From an uncultured Selenomonadales bacterium (GTDB lineage: Bacteria; Bacillota; Negativicutes; Selenomonadales; Selenomonadaceae): DNA of 64,000 nucleotides. This document shows positions 8,001 to 16,708 of the stretch, one piece after another. Numbering within the stretch: the first letter of the stretch is position 1; each line of letters opens with the position of its first letter. The stretch is from positions 1 to 64,000 of the forward strand of contig CAMJMR010000008.1 in the NCBI GenBank assembly GCA_946407095.1, in the 5' to 3' direction. A program made the position numbers and the translations under genes. The notes beneath the pieces were generated by a model. That model ran no database searches, was not told the DNA's origin, and saw only the letters and a program-made list of their open reading frames with translations.

Positions 8001-10468
8001 CAGGTGCCGTTGCCGTTGCCGATTTGAATGGTGGCGTTCGTGTTTGAGCCGGCAATGACATCGGAGCCGTCGCCTTCGTCGTATTTAATCAGATTATCTG
8101 TGCCGCTGAGTAAAGCGATTCTGTCTTCGCCCATGCCGCCCGCGATTGTGAAGTTCGTGCCGCCGTGAATTGTGATTGAGTCGTTGCCGGCATTGCCGTT
8201 GATTATTATCGAATCGCCGTCGTAGTTTTGAATTGTGTCGGAGCCGCCGTTGCCGTTGAGTGTGACGTTGTTGCAGCGGTTGGAAATGGAATCGTTGTCC
8301 GAGCCGCCGTAGATTAAAACGTTGTTGCCGCCGCCGAAACTGGTATCGTTTACAATTCGGTCATTGCCGTAGCCGCCGTAGATTGTGACGTTGTCGGCGT
8401 AGTTGGCGATAGTGTCTGTTCCTTCGCCGCCTTCGACTGCTACACTTGCGCCGTTGTTGGCAATCGAATCGTCGCCCGCGTCGCCGTAGATTAAGACGGA
8501 AGAAGCCAAGCTTGAATTGAAAATGCGATCGTCGCCGTCGCTGCCGCTTACTGTGACGCTTGAGCCGTAATTGTCGAGCGTGTCGTCGTCCGACCCGCCG
8601 TCGATTGTTACCGAGTCGCCCTGATTTTTGATTGAGTCTGCGTCCGCGCCTCCTGCAATCGAAACTTTTGCGCTGCGGTTGTCAATGGTATCAGCACCTG
8701 CGCCGCTGTAGATTGTGACGTTGGAGGCGTCCTCCAAGCTAAGGAAAAAATCATTGCCGTCGCCGCCGTACATTGTCACCGAATCTGCGGTGTTGCGAAG
8801 GTCGTCATCGCCGTAGTTGCCGCTCATTACCACGTTCTTGCCGCTGTTGTAAATGACATCATCGCCGCTATCGCCGTAGATTGTTGCGTTTTCACCGTCG
8901 TTGACAATGGAATCGTTTCCGAAGCTGCCGGCCATTGTCACGTTCGTGCCCTGATAATTGAACAATGAATCGTTACCTGCGTTGCCATTCAGCATGGCAT
9001 CGGAGCCGAGCGAATTACTTATCTCATCGTCGCCCAAGCCGCCGTCGACAGAAACCTGCGCGGCGTAGTTGTCGATTGAATCATTGCCGCCCTTAGCTTG
9101 AACGGTCGCGCCTTCGATTGTATTGTCGAGGGTATCGGCATTGTCGGTGAGTATGATGAATCTGCTGCGAGTGCCGAGGAGCTGAACGCCGTCCTTTGCC
9201 GCGTCGAGGAGCGTGATTGAATCTTCGCCGACCGCCACGACGATATCATTGCCGACAATCGCGGGCGTGAATTCGTCGCCCGAAATGGTAACGGTGTCGC
9301 TTGAGTTCAAACCGCTGATTGTATCGGATCCGTCGCCTGTCGCGTATTGAATGACGTTTTCTTTCGTCGACGCGCCGAGGCTGATTAAATCGTTGCCCTT
9401 GCCCGCGCTGATTGTCGTGAACGAGCCGCCGTTGGTTATCGTGTCGTCGTCGTCGCCGCCGCTGATTGAAACGAGCAAGCCCGTGTTTGTGATTGAAGCC
9501 TTGCCGCCTTGAGATTGAATGGTCGCGCCGTATTCGTTGTTTCGGTAAGTGCCGCCTTCGGCGAGCGTTATGAATTTTGACACGGAGTTGACTTGCAGGC
9601 GTGCGGTCGAAACGTCGACGGTCTCTTGAGCCTTGAGGCTGTCGGCGAAGAGTTGCGTCCAATAAAATCGCAAATCGGAGGGGTCGGAGTCGTTTTCGTT
9701 GTAGCCGACGCCGAGCTTTTGAAATCTTTCGCGCAGAATGTTTTCCTTGTGAGCGTCGGAGTTCATCCACTCAGCCACTACCTGCGCGGGAGTCCTTGCG
9801 CCGCCGGCGAGGTTTTCGCCGGGGAAGTTGTACTTGCCGTCGAGCACGGTGTCGTAAGAGGATTTGTCGGGGCGCGTGTGTTTATAAGCGTCAAATTGCC
9901 CTGCCGCGCCCAAGGAGGTGATTTCATCGACACGAATGGACGCGCCCGCCGTCAAGCCTTCAGCCATCGTCAAAGCGGGAAGATTTTTCTTTTCGCGTTC
10001 GGCGTTGGTCAGTTCCAAGACTTTCCAAGCATTGTTGCTTGCGTCGCCGTCGAAGTAGTCGTTATAGCGGACGCCCTTCAGCGTGACGTTAAAGTTGCCG
10101 TTGCCGTCGCGAAAGACGACGTCGTTGCCCCTTACGGAGCTTGCGAGTTGCGGAGCGGTGTTTCCGTCGTAGTTGACGATAATTTTGTCATTTGCGGGGT
10201 CTAAGTCTTCGATTATTGCTGAAAGTCTTTTCGTCGCGGAATAGGTGAGTTCAAAGGTATCTTTGCCCGCGCCGCCGCTTAAGGTGCCGTTGCCGCCCGA
10301 CATAATCAAGCTGTCGTCGCCCGAGCCGCCGACAAGCAGAACATCGCTTTTGCCGCCGCTTGTCAGGGTGTCGTTGCCCTTCAAGCCGTAAACTTGTGAT
10401 TTGTCGTTGCGGGCGTTGAGCTGATTGGCGGTTGCGTCGCCGTGAAGAACTTCAGCCAAGAAAATCAT
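5012..10468 (-). CDS. Giant RTX repeat protein with CAP/SCP domain, probably exported by type I secretion
   Basis: The 1818-residue protein has no signal peptide. Residues 1-140 are RTX-like. Residues about 148-277 form a CAP domain (HTRPD, GENLA, W..SDAHKENIL, GVGY...YWTQ). A very long array of nonapeptide-type calcium-binding repeats (GGAGNDSI) follows in units of about 18-19 residues, interrupted by four related 'GDGNDTI..T..IGDG' blocks. A Gly/Ser linker spans about 1494-1589, and a C-terminal RTX/beta-roll region carries the presumed uncleaved secretion signal. ATG 10468 directly abuts GGAG, so TTG 10459 may be the true start. No ABC exporter or membrane-fusion gene is nearby. The likely role is a surface or extracellular adhesin-like protein. 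Confidence 0.85.
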   Translation of the reverse strand: MIFLAEVLHGDATANQLNARNDKSQVYGLKGNDTLTSGGKSDVLLVGGSGDDSLIMSGGNGTLSGGAGKDTFELTYSATKRLSAIIEDLDPANDKIIVNYDGNTAPQLASSVRGNDVVFRDGNGNFNVTLKGVRYNDYFDGDASNNAWKVLELTNAEREKKNLPALTMAEGLTAGASIRVDEITSLGAAGQFDAYKHTRPDKSSYDTVLDGKYNFPGENLAGGARTPAQVVAEWMNSDAHKENILRERFQKLGVGYNENDSDPSDLRFYWTQLFADSLKAQETVDVSTARLQVNSVSKFITLAEGGTYRNNEYGATIQSQGGKASITNTGLLVSISGGDDDDTITNGGSFTTISAGKGNDLISLGASTKENVIQYATGDGSDTISGLNSSDTVTISGDEFTPAIVGNDIVVAVGEDSITLLDAAKDGVQLLGTRSRFIILTDNADTLDNTIEGATVQAKGGNDSIDNYAAQVSVDGGLGDDEISNSLGSDAMLNGNAGNDSLFNYQGTNVTMAGSFGNDSIVNDGENATIYGDSGDDVIYNSGKNVVMSGNYGDDDLRNTADSVTMYGGDGNDFFLSLEDASNVTIYSGAGADTIDNRSAKVSIAGGADADSIKNQGDSVTIDGGSDDDTLDNYGSSVTVSGSDGDDRIFNSSLASSVLIYGDAGDDSIANNGASVAVEGGEGTDTIANYADNVTIYGGYGNDRIVNDTSFGGGNNVLIYGGSDNDSISNRCNNVTLNGNGGSDTIQNYDGDSIIINGNAGNDSITIHGGTNFTIAGGMGEDRIALLSGTDNLIKYDEGDGSDVIAGSNTNATIQIGNGNGTCSRYSSGDNAIIKVDTGYIYVLNVQASNLSLTIDGVLKETRLEDTEPVLLTEGDDNYDVTTDDARIDALGGNDTIFNVKMNTSINGGTGNDSIINDGEIVTLVGGEDDDYLFNGGRSVSVEGGNGNDTIQNGGANTTIDGGAGDDSINLLSDSTNNLIRYAAGDGNDTVTGFNNATTHLNISDAYSTQKSGSDILITVGDGSILLKDVPSLGDAFNVENTFVTLTEGNDTYRSTVDGATIAALGGNDSIRSFYGSKVSISGGKGKDILLSSLGSDVSISGDEGDDILFNREGNDVTLDAGAGNDSVDNSGDNVSMVGGAGNDYFVNREGTSITLDGGAGIDRLNNYGDGVTMDGGAGNDSLWNSGSGVSMSGGDGNDYLYSNGGDSVTIDGGDDNDTIHTTADSHDIIVEGGAGNDSIQNRSSSVSIYGGAGVDYVVNYGSQVSIDGGGDNDSIRNTAAQVSIAGGAGNDSIHNDGANVTIDGGNGDDTVYSFNSDNVKIYAGAGNDSIFNSGASVTVDGGEGDDTVANDNSNVTIGGGAGNDTLVSTLGANVSMDGGDGNDRIDNRDSNVTITGGAGDDSITNSSALVSISGGKGNDRISLSGDGANSFIQYTPGDGNDTIWGLTENSTLQIGDGTGTYSTVGTPSGDDIIVTVGDNTIRLVNFRANPEHVIIGESGTSGGGGGSGSGGDGGGSSSGGSGSGTGGSGGGNTSGGTSSGEGHGSDASGGSSASGRGGSGSSSSGGSSSGGGRKYGNNKTSTTSAEARKLYNEMLSQAQQPQQPSATAQHVYTGGNQVIANYQSGDKIIFGGQYTGAFFDGAGNFIAGSSTGALAIQNATDKVIDLSDAAGNDFVKAYAATTAGLIDGRGIAGFEVINGSAGSDVIFAGDGGSQLWGGADVAADALFGGGGADIFIGGRVQGADIFLNASSADIVHLNDATLGDIIATAEDNGVVAVAFNTGNVIAAQSTELLSSAFVLSDGSAYRYNHAAKSWQNA

Positions 10469-10500
10469 CTCCTTACCAAAAATTTTTTTAACGCGGGCAT

Positions 10501-10527
10501 ATTATATGATTCGGCAGGGCATGGCAA
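10501..10527 (-). promoter_or_regulatory. Candidate promoter of the RTX gene
   Basis: On the minus strand TTGCCA (10527-10522), a 15-base spacer and a perfect TATAAT (10506-10501) lie about 35 bp upstream of the RTX start, immediately after the glgA terminator. This makes the RTX gene its own transcription unit. Confidence 0.6.
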
Positions 10528-10540
10528 GGTTTCGGGCAAT

Positions 10541-10573
10541 AAAAAAATCCGACGAGGTTAAGCCCGCCGGATT
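10541..10573 (-). terminator. Rho-independent terminator after glgA
   Basis: On the minus strand the stem ATCCGGCGGG / CCTCGTCGGAT (10-bp class) is followed by seven T. It lies 20 bp past the glgA stop and closes the glycogen operon. Confidence 0.85.
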
Positions 10574-10592
10574 GTGCGTTCAATCGTTAAGT

Positions 10593-12041
10593 TCAGCTGT
10601 TGATAAGCTTTTGGTAAAGTTCAATGTACTCATGCGCCGAATTCTTCCAGCTGTAGTCGCTGTTCATGGCGTTGGAGGAAATTTGGAGCCACACTTCAAA
10701 CTGCGCGTAGGTCGACAGGGCGCGCTTGAGAGCGTACATCATTTCATGCGCGTTGTAGTTCGAGAAGACGAAGCCGTTGCCCTGTTTGGTGTACTTGTCG
10801 TATTGCTGAACGGTGTCTTTCAAGCCGCCCGTTTCGCGAACGACGGGAGCCGCGCCGTAGCGCATGGCGATAAGCTGACCGATGCCGCAAGGCTCGTAGT
10901 TCGACGGCATAAGGAAGATGTCGCTGGAGGCGTAAATCCTCTGCGCCAGTTCGTAGGAGAAGTAAATGTTCGACGAAACCTTTTGCGGATAACGCCACGC
11001 CAAGCCCTTGAACCAATCTTCGTAGACTTTGTCGCCCGTGCCGAGGAGGACGAATTGGAAGTCTTCATGCTGAAGGAGTTCGTCCATCATGCGGACAACG
11101 AGGTCGAGACCCTTCGCCGCAACGAGGCGCGTGACCATTGAGACAATCGGAATCTTTCTGCCCTGCGGCAAGCCGAGGAGCTCTTGAAGTTTGATTTTGT
11201 TTTCGCACTTGCGCTCAAAGGCGTTGAAGGCGTCGGAGTTGTCGTAGTTGACGAACAGATTCTTGTCGGTCGCGGGATTGTAGACGCTGTAGTCGATGCC
11301 GTTGACTATGCCGTACAAATCATCTTTGCGGCTGCGGAGGAGCCCGTCGAGGTGTTCACCGAAGTATTCGTATTGAATTTCCTGCGCGTAGGTTTTGCTG
11401 ACGGTCGAGACGTAATCGGCGTAGATGATGCCGCCTTTCATGAAATTGACCGCGTCGTAGAATTCCAGGTCGCCGTTGTTGAAGTATTTCCAATCGAGAC
11501 CGAGCACGTCGCCCATGATGTCTTTGGTGAAGACGCCCTGGTATTTGAGGTTGTGAATCGTGTAAAGCGTCTTGATTTTTTCGTAACGTTCGTCGCCTTG
11601 GTGTTCGAGCTTAAGCAGGACGGGAACCAAGCCCGAATGCCAGTCGTTGGCGTTGATGACGTCAGGCCAGAAGTCAATCGCGGGCAAGCAATTCAGAATG
11701 GCGCGGCAGAAGAACGAATAACGCTCTGCGTCGTCGTCGTAGCCGTAAAGCCCTTCGCGAGCAAAATATTCTTCATTGTCGACGAAATAGTAAGTCACGC
11801 CGTCGAGTTCGTATTTGTCGATGCCGACGTACTTTGTGCGCCACGAAACGGGGATTGTCCCGTCATAAATGTGTTCCATGCCTTCGCGGTACTTTTCGCC
11901 GATTTTGCTGAACTTCGGGAGGATAACGCGCACGTCAACGCCTTGCTCCTTGAGAGCCTTCGGGAGTGAACCTGCCACATCAGCCAAGCCGCCGGTTTTA
12001 ATGAACGGCACTGCTTCCGACGCTACATAAAGAACTTTCAT
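10593..12041 (-). CDS. glgA: Glycogen synthase (ADP-glucose type, GT5)
   Basis: The 482-residue enzyme has the ADP-glucose-binding KTGGLADVAGSLPKAL motif at residue 15 and the C-terminal YEPCGIGQLIAMRYG and RETGGLKDTV motifs. It elongates alpha-1,4-glucan chains from ADP-glucose. Length and motif order are standard. It is the last gene of the glg operon, 54 bp after glgB, and is followed by a terminator. Confidence 0.97.
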   Translation of the reverse strand: MKVLYVASEAVPFIKTGGLADVAGSLPKALKEQGVDVRVILPKFSKIGEKYREGMEHIYDGTIPVSWRTKYVGIDKYELDGVTYYFVDNEEYFAREGLYGYDDDAERYSFFCRAILNCLPAIDFWPDVINANDWHSGLVPVLLKLEHQGDERYEKIKTLYTIHNLKYQGVFTKDIMGDVLGLDWKYFNNGDLEFYDAVNFMKGGIIYADYVSTVSKTYAQEIQYEYFGEHLDGLLRSRKDDLYGIVNGIDYSVYNPATDKNLFVNYDNSDAFNAFERKCENKIKLQELLGLPQGRKIPIVSMVTRLVAAKGLDLVVRMMDELLQHEDFQFVLLGTGDKVYEDWFKGLAWRYPQKVSSNIYFSYELAQRIYASSDIFLMPSNYEPCGIGQLIAMRYGAAPVVRETGGLKDTVQQYDKYTKQGNGFVFSNYNAHEMMYALKRALSTYAQFEVWLQISSNAMNSDYSWKNSAHEYIELYQKLINS

Positions 12042-12095
12042 GTCAAAAAATCCCTCCTGTGTATATCTGTTATTGTTGGGGAAATGTTTTCGTTA

Positions 12096-14006
12096 TCAGC
12101 TTTTGGCTATAATCACGTCGTGCTTGAGAAAAATCGTCGCGAGCGGCGGGATAGTCAAAGTGATTGAATGGCTGCGATTGTGATAAGGATAATCTTCCGT
12201 GAGCAAGCTGCCTTTGTTGGTGACGCCGCTGCCGCCGAATTCTTCCGCGTCAGAGTTGAAAACTTCGACGTATGCGCCGCTGTCGGGGACGCCGATTCGG
12301 TAGCCCGTGCGGACGTTCGGCGTGAAGTTGCAAATCGCGATAAGGTAGTCGTCGCTGTCCTCCGCCTTGCGTATGAACGAAACGACGCTGTTGTCGTTGT
12401 CGTTGCAGTCAATCCACTGGAAGCCGTTCCAATCGAAGTCCACTTGCCAAAGCGATTTGTTATCCAGATAAAATTTGTTCAGAGCCCGCGAATAGGCTTG
12501 CATCTGCGTATGCTTTTCGTATTGTTCGACGAGGTGCCAATCCAAGCTGTCGTTTTCGTTCCACTCGATGAACTGCCCGAATTCGCCGCCCATGAACAAA
12601 AGTTTCTTGCCGGGGTGCGCCATCCAGTATCCGAAGAAACAGCGCAAGCCCGCGAACTTTTGCCAATAATCGCCGGGCATTTTTTCAATCAGCGACCGCT
12701 TGCCGTGAACAACTTCGTCGTGACTGAGCGGCAGGATAAAATTTTCGGCAAAGGCGTACATGAACGAGAAAGTCACCTTGTCGTGATTCCACTTGCGATA
12801 AATCGGGTCAAGGCTCACGTAGTCAAGCATGTCGTTCATCCAGCCCATATTCCACTTGTAGTTGAAGCCCATGCCGCCCATGTAGACGGGCTTTGAGATT
12901 AGCGGCCACGACGTAGATTCTTCGGCCATCATCAGGGCTTGCGGGTGATATTTGAAGACCGTCTCGTTGAGTTTCTTAAGGAACTCGACAGCCTCCAGGT
13001 TTCCCGTATCGCCGTAACGATTTGGAGTCCACTCACCCTCCTCGCGACCGAAATTAAGATACAACATATTTGCCACGCCGTCAATCCTTAAGCCGTCAAT
13101 GTGGTATTCCTCGAACCAGAACAGCGCGTTGGAGATGAGGAAGCTGTGAACTTCCGTGCGGCCGTAGTCGAAATTAATCGTGCCCCAGCCGCGATTTTCG
13201 GAGCGTTGCGTGTTGTCCGACTCGTAAAGGTTGACGCCGTCGAATTCGCGCAAGCCGTGAGTGTCCTTGCAGAAATGCCCCGGTACCCAATCCATTATGA
13301 CGCCGATGCCGTTTCGGTGCGCCGTCTCGACAAGGTAGCGAAAATCATTCGGCTCGCCGTAGCGGCTCGTGACGGCATAGTAGCCCGTTGTCTGATAGCC
13401 CCAAGAATTGTCAAGCGGGTGTTCGGTCAGCGGCATGAACTCGATATGCGTGTAGCCCATTTCCTTGACGTAGGCGATAAGCTTGTCGGCAAGCTCGCGG
13501 TAATTCAGATAATCCTTGCCGTTGCGCTGCCAAGAGCCCGCGTGCACTTCGTAAATCAGCATGGGGCGCGTGTACGACGTTTGACGATTCTTTAGCTCTT
13601 GCCACTCGCCGTCCTGCCAAGCGTAGCCTTCCAAGTCGTAAAGCTTTGACGCCGTATTGGGACGCCGTTCAGCGTAGAAGGCGTAAGGGTCGGCCTTTAG
13701 GATGTGCGCCTTGCCGTGCGGCGGAAGGATGGCGTATTTGTAGTTGTCGCCCGACTTGAGCCCTTCGATGAAAATTTCCCAGGTCTCGCCGTCTTCAAGC
13801 CGAATCATGCGATTGACGCGATTGTCCCAGTTGTTGAAGTCGCCGACGACGCTGACCGATTTTGCGTGCGGAGCCCATACGGCGAAGCGGACGCCCTTTT
13901 TGCCGTCGCGTTCGGTGAAGTGCGCGCCCAGCATCTCGTAAGCGCGATAGTTCGTGCCTTGGTGGAACAGGTACAGGTTGTAATCGTTAAGGTTGGAAGT
14001 GTTCAC
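12096..14006 (-). CDS. glgB: 1,4-alpha-glucan branching enzyme (GH13)
   Basis: The 636-residue enzyme has an N-terminal CBM48-like domain (GVRFAVWAPHAKSVSVVGDFNNW) and a GH13 barrel with DWVPGHF, the nucleophile region GLRIDGVANML, the acid region MMAEEST and LSHDEVVHGK. It moves alpha-1,4 chains to alpha-1,6 branch points. The extra N-terminal module of some GlgB proteins is absent. It lies between glgP (41 bp upstream) and glgA (54 bp downstream). The glgP-glgB gap holds CCTAGT-CC-type short repeats like those seen elsewhere in the window. Confidence 0.97.
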   Translation of the reverse strand: MNTSNLNDYNLYLFHQGTNYRAYEMLGAHFTERDGKKGVRFAVWAPHAKSVSVVGDFNNWDNRVNRMIRLEDGETWEIFIEGLKSGDNYKYAILPPHGKAHILKADPYAFYAERRPNTASKLYDLEGYAWQDGEWQELKNRQTSYTRPMLIYEVHAGSWQRNGKDYLNYRELADKLIAYVKEMGYTHIEFMPLTEHPLDNSWGYQTTGYYAVTSRYGEPNDFRYLVETAHRNGIGVIMDWVPGHFCKDTHGLREFDGVNLYESDNTQRSENRGWGTINFDYGRTEVHSFLISNALFWFEEYHIDGLRIDGVANMLYLNFGREEGEWTPNRYGDTGNLEAVEFLKKLNETVFKYHPQALMMAEESTSWPLISKPVYMGGMGFNYKWNMGWMNDMLDYVSLDPIYRKWNHDKVTFSFMYAFAENFILPLSHDEVVHGKRSLIEKMPGDYWQKFAGLRCFFGYWMAHPGKKLLFMGGEFGQFIEWNENDSLDWHLVEQYEKHTQMQAYSRALNKFYLDNKSLWQVDFDWNGFQWIDCNDNDNSVVSFIRKAEDSDDYLIAICNFTPNVRTGYRIGVPDSGAYVEVFNSDAEEFGGSGVTNKGSLLTEDYPYHNRSHSITLTIPPLATIFLKHDVIIAKS

Positions 14007-14047
14007 AGCTTATCCCTCCTAGTCCCTAGTCCCCAGTTCCTTGTTCC

Positions 14048-16510
14048 TTACTGAATCTTGCAGGGTTTGATGTTCCAAATTTCCGCCGCGTATTCGTCAA
14101 TCGTCCTGTCGGAAGAGAATCTGCCCGAATTGGCGATATTCATGGCCGCCGAGTGGAGCCAGCCCATACGGTCGGCGTAGCGCGCATAAATTTCGCTGTG
14201 AGCGTCGATGTAGGCGTTGAAGTCCTTTAGGATAAAGAATTCGTCGTTGCCCTGAATCAGATAGTCGCGAATCGAATGGAAGTTGCCGTAACTGCCGTCG
14301 GTTAGCTTGTCGACGACCAAGCGGGCATTGGGGTTGCCGGTGTATTCGTTCCAGGCGGAATAGGTGCCGTTTTCGTAGTAAGCAAGCACTTCGCCCGCTT
14401 TGAGCCCGAAGATAACGATATTGTCGTCGCCGACCGCCTCTTTGATTTCGACGTTCGCGCCGTCGAGCGTGCCGAGGGTTATCGCGCCGTTCATCATGAA
14501 TTTCATATTGCCCGTGCCCGACGCTTCCTTCGACGCCGTAGAAATTTGTTCGCTAACGTCCGCCGCAGGATAAACGATTTCGCCGATAGACACGCCAAAG
14601 TTTTCAATGAAGACGACTTTCAAGCGGTTGTCGATAGATTTGTCGTTATTGACTTTGTCGGCAATGGCGTTTATCAGTCGAATGGTTTCCTTGGCAATGT
14701 AGTAGCCCGTAGCCGCCTTGCCGCCGAAAAGATACGTCGTGGGGAGCGGCTTGTAGCTTGGGTCGTTCTTGAGCTTTTCGTACTGCCAAATGATGTGGAG
14801 CGCGTTCATGAGTTGGCGTTTGTAAGAGTGAATGCGCTTGACTTGAATGTCGAAAATCGTATTCGGGTCGAGTTCGATGCCCTGGTGCTTTTTGATGAAG
14901 TTGGCGAGGTCGGTCTTGCGAATCAGCTTGATTTCGTCGAGTTCCTTCAAAACTCTGGTGTCGTCGACGGATTCGTTGAAAAGGTCGAGCTGTTCGGGGT
15001 GACGGTGCCAAACACGGCTGCGAATCGTCCTGTCGATGAGGTCGGCGAGTTCGGGGTTGTTGCCCATGAGCCAGCGGCGATGCGTGATGCCGTTGGTCTT
15101 GTTGTTGAACATGCGCGGCCAGTATTCGTAGAAGTCGTGGAGCGTCGTGGATTTGAGGATATCGCTGTGAATGCGGGCGACGCCGTTTACCGAGTGCGAG
15201 CCGACAATCGCCAGGCGAGCCATATGCACTTCGCCGCCTTCGATAATCGACATGGCGCGAATCTTGTCGATGTTGTTCGGATAGCGAGCCTTGACGTATT
15301 CGAGGTGACGACGATTGACTTCGTCGATAACCATGTAAATGCGCGGCAGGAGCGTCTTGAACATGTCAACCGGCCACTTTTCGAGGGCCTCGGGCATAAT
15401 CGTGTGGTTGGTGTAGGCGACGACTGCGCGGGTGATTGTCCAAGCTTCGTTCCATTCGAGTTCGTAATCGTCGACGAGGATGCGCATGAGTTCGGCGACG
15501 CAAAGCGCGGGGTGGGTGTCGTTGATGTGGATGGCGATTTTCTTGTCGAGTTCGCGAATATTGCCGCCCGAGCGGACGAAGTGGCGAATGATACTCTGCG
15601 TGCCCGCCGAGACGAGGAAGTACTCTTGAATCAGACGCATGCGCTTGCCTTCGCTGGAGCTGTCGTCGGGGTAAAGGTATTCGGTGATGCTTTCGACGAA
15701 TTGGCGGTATTCGTTTTTGGCGCGCATTTGTTCATGCGTCAACATGCCGTAATCGGAAAAGTCGCGATTGACTTCGGCATTCCACAGGCGGAGCGTGTTG
15801 ACGGTCTTGTTGTGGTAGCCGACAATCGGCACGTCGTAGGGGACAGCCATAACCGTCATTGCGTTTTCGTGGACGAGTTTGAGCGAGCCGTCGGGCTGTT
15901 CCTTCATGTAAGCATTGCCGTTGAATTTGACGTTGATTGACTTGTCGGGCTTGCGATATTCCCAAGCAAAGCCGTCGCGGAGCCAGTTATCGGGGATTTC
16001 GACTTGCTGCCCTTGAATGATTTTCTGCTCAAAGAGTCCGTACTGATAGCGAATGCTGCAACCGTGACCGGGCAAGCGGTGCGCCGCGAGCGAATCGATA
16101 AAGCACGCCGCAAGACGCCCCAAGCCGCCGTTGCCGAGCCCTGCGTCGGGTTCTTCTTCGTAGATGTCGTCGAGGTTCAGGTCGAGGTCTTCAAGCACTT
16201 CGCGGAACGCCTCATCAATGCCGAGATTGATAAGGTTAGCCTTAAGCAGACGCCCCATTAAGAATTCGATTGAGAAATAGTAAACCTGCTTTTCCTGCCT
16301 GTCCATGTAGGCGCGATTGGTCTTAATCCAGTTTTCGGAAATGACTTGCTTGGCGACCGCCGCGACCGTCTTGTAAATTTCGTTCATCGGCAATTCGTGA
16401 ACGTCACGCCCGAACATGATGTGCGCCGAGCTGATAAAGCGAGCCTTCAGCGTCTCCTTGAGCTTTTCGTACTCCTTGCTGTGGGCAGTTTTGTTTGTGT
16501 CTTTTGCCAA
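14048..16510 (-). CDS. glgP: Glycogen/starch/alpha-glucan phosphorylase (GT35)
   Basis: The 820-residue enzyme is of full family length. It carries EEEPDAGLGNGGLGRLAACF, HINDTHPAL and the pyridoxal-phosphate lysine in EASGTGNMKFMMNG. It releases glucose-1-phosphate from glycogen and so pairs breakdown with the synthesis genes in the same operon. The start is ATG 16510, preceded by AGGAGGAATTCG. The 198-bp gap to glgD upstream contains a long hairpin. Confidence 0.97.
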   Translation of the reverse strand: MAKDTNKTAHSKEYEKLKETLKARFISSAHIMFGRDVHELPMNEIYKTVAAVAKQVISENWIKTNRAYMDRQEKQVYYFSIEFLMGRLLKANLINLGIDEAFREVLEDLDLNLDDIYEEEPDAGLGNGGLGRLAACFIDSLAAHRLPGHGCSIRYQYGLFEQKIIQGQQVEIPDNWLRDGFAWEYRKPDKSINVKFNGNAYMKEQPDGSLKLVHENAMTVMAVPYDVPIVGYHNKTVNTLRLWNAEVNRDFSDYGMLTHEQMRAKNEYRQFVESITEYLYPDDSSSEGKRMRLIQEYFLVSAGTQSIIRHFVRSGGNIRELDKKIAIHINDTHPALCVAELMRILVDDYELEWNEAWTITRAVVAYTNHTIMPEALEKWPVDMFKTLLPRIYMVIDEVNRRHLEYVKARYPNNIDKIRAMSIIEGGEVHMARLAIVGSHSVNGVARIHSDILKSTTLHDFYEYWPRMFNNKTNGITHRRWLMGNNPELADLIDRTIRSRVWHRHPEQLDLFNESVDDTRVLKELDEIKLIRKTDLANFIKKHQGIELDPNTIFDIQVKRIHSYKRQLMNALHIIWQYEKLKNDPSYKPLPTTYLFGGKAATGYYIAKETIRLINAIADKVNNDKSIDNRLKVVFIENFGVSIGEIVYPAADVSEQISTASKEASGTGNMKFMMNGAITLGTLDGANVEIKEAVGDDNIVIFGLKAGEVLAYYENGTYSAWNEYTGNPNARLVVDKLTDGSYGNFHSIRDYLIQGNDEFFILKDFNAYIDAHSEIYARYADRMGWLHSAAMNIANSGRFSSDRTIDEYAAEIWNIKPCKIQ

Positions 16511-16621
16511 GCGAATTCCTCCTTTGAATGCGTTATTTTTGATGCTTAAGAGTTTCGTTTTGCGGGTGTAATTTTATCAAACGGGAAAATAGTTGGCAAC
16601 ATTGCTTGCGGAATCACAATC

Positions 16622-16682
16622 ACAGAAACGGCGAATCTTTACGCCGGGGCAACTTCCCGCAGGTAAAAATTCGCCGCTTTCT
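16622..16682. other. Long imperfect hairpin between glgD and glgP
   Basis: The arms AGCGGCGAATTTTTAC and GTAAAGATTCGCCG (minus strand) enclose an inner GC stem. No long T run follows, so this could be an internal attenuator, a processing or stability element, or a weak terminator that lowers glgPBA expression relative to glgCD. Confidence 0.45.
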
Positions 16683-16708
16683 ATCTGCTGATTATTAAAA
16701 TTCGACGA

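Noticed and set aside
5012..10468. RTX repeats taken as separate genes or as broken frames
   Set aside because: One continuous frame covers the whole region and no internal stop or shift was seen; the DNA repetition follows the protein repeat.
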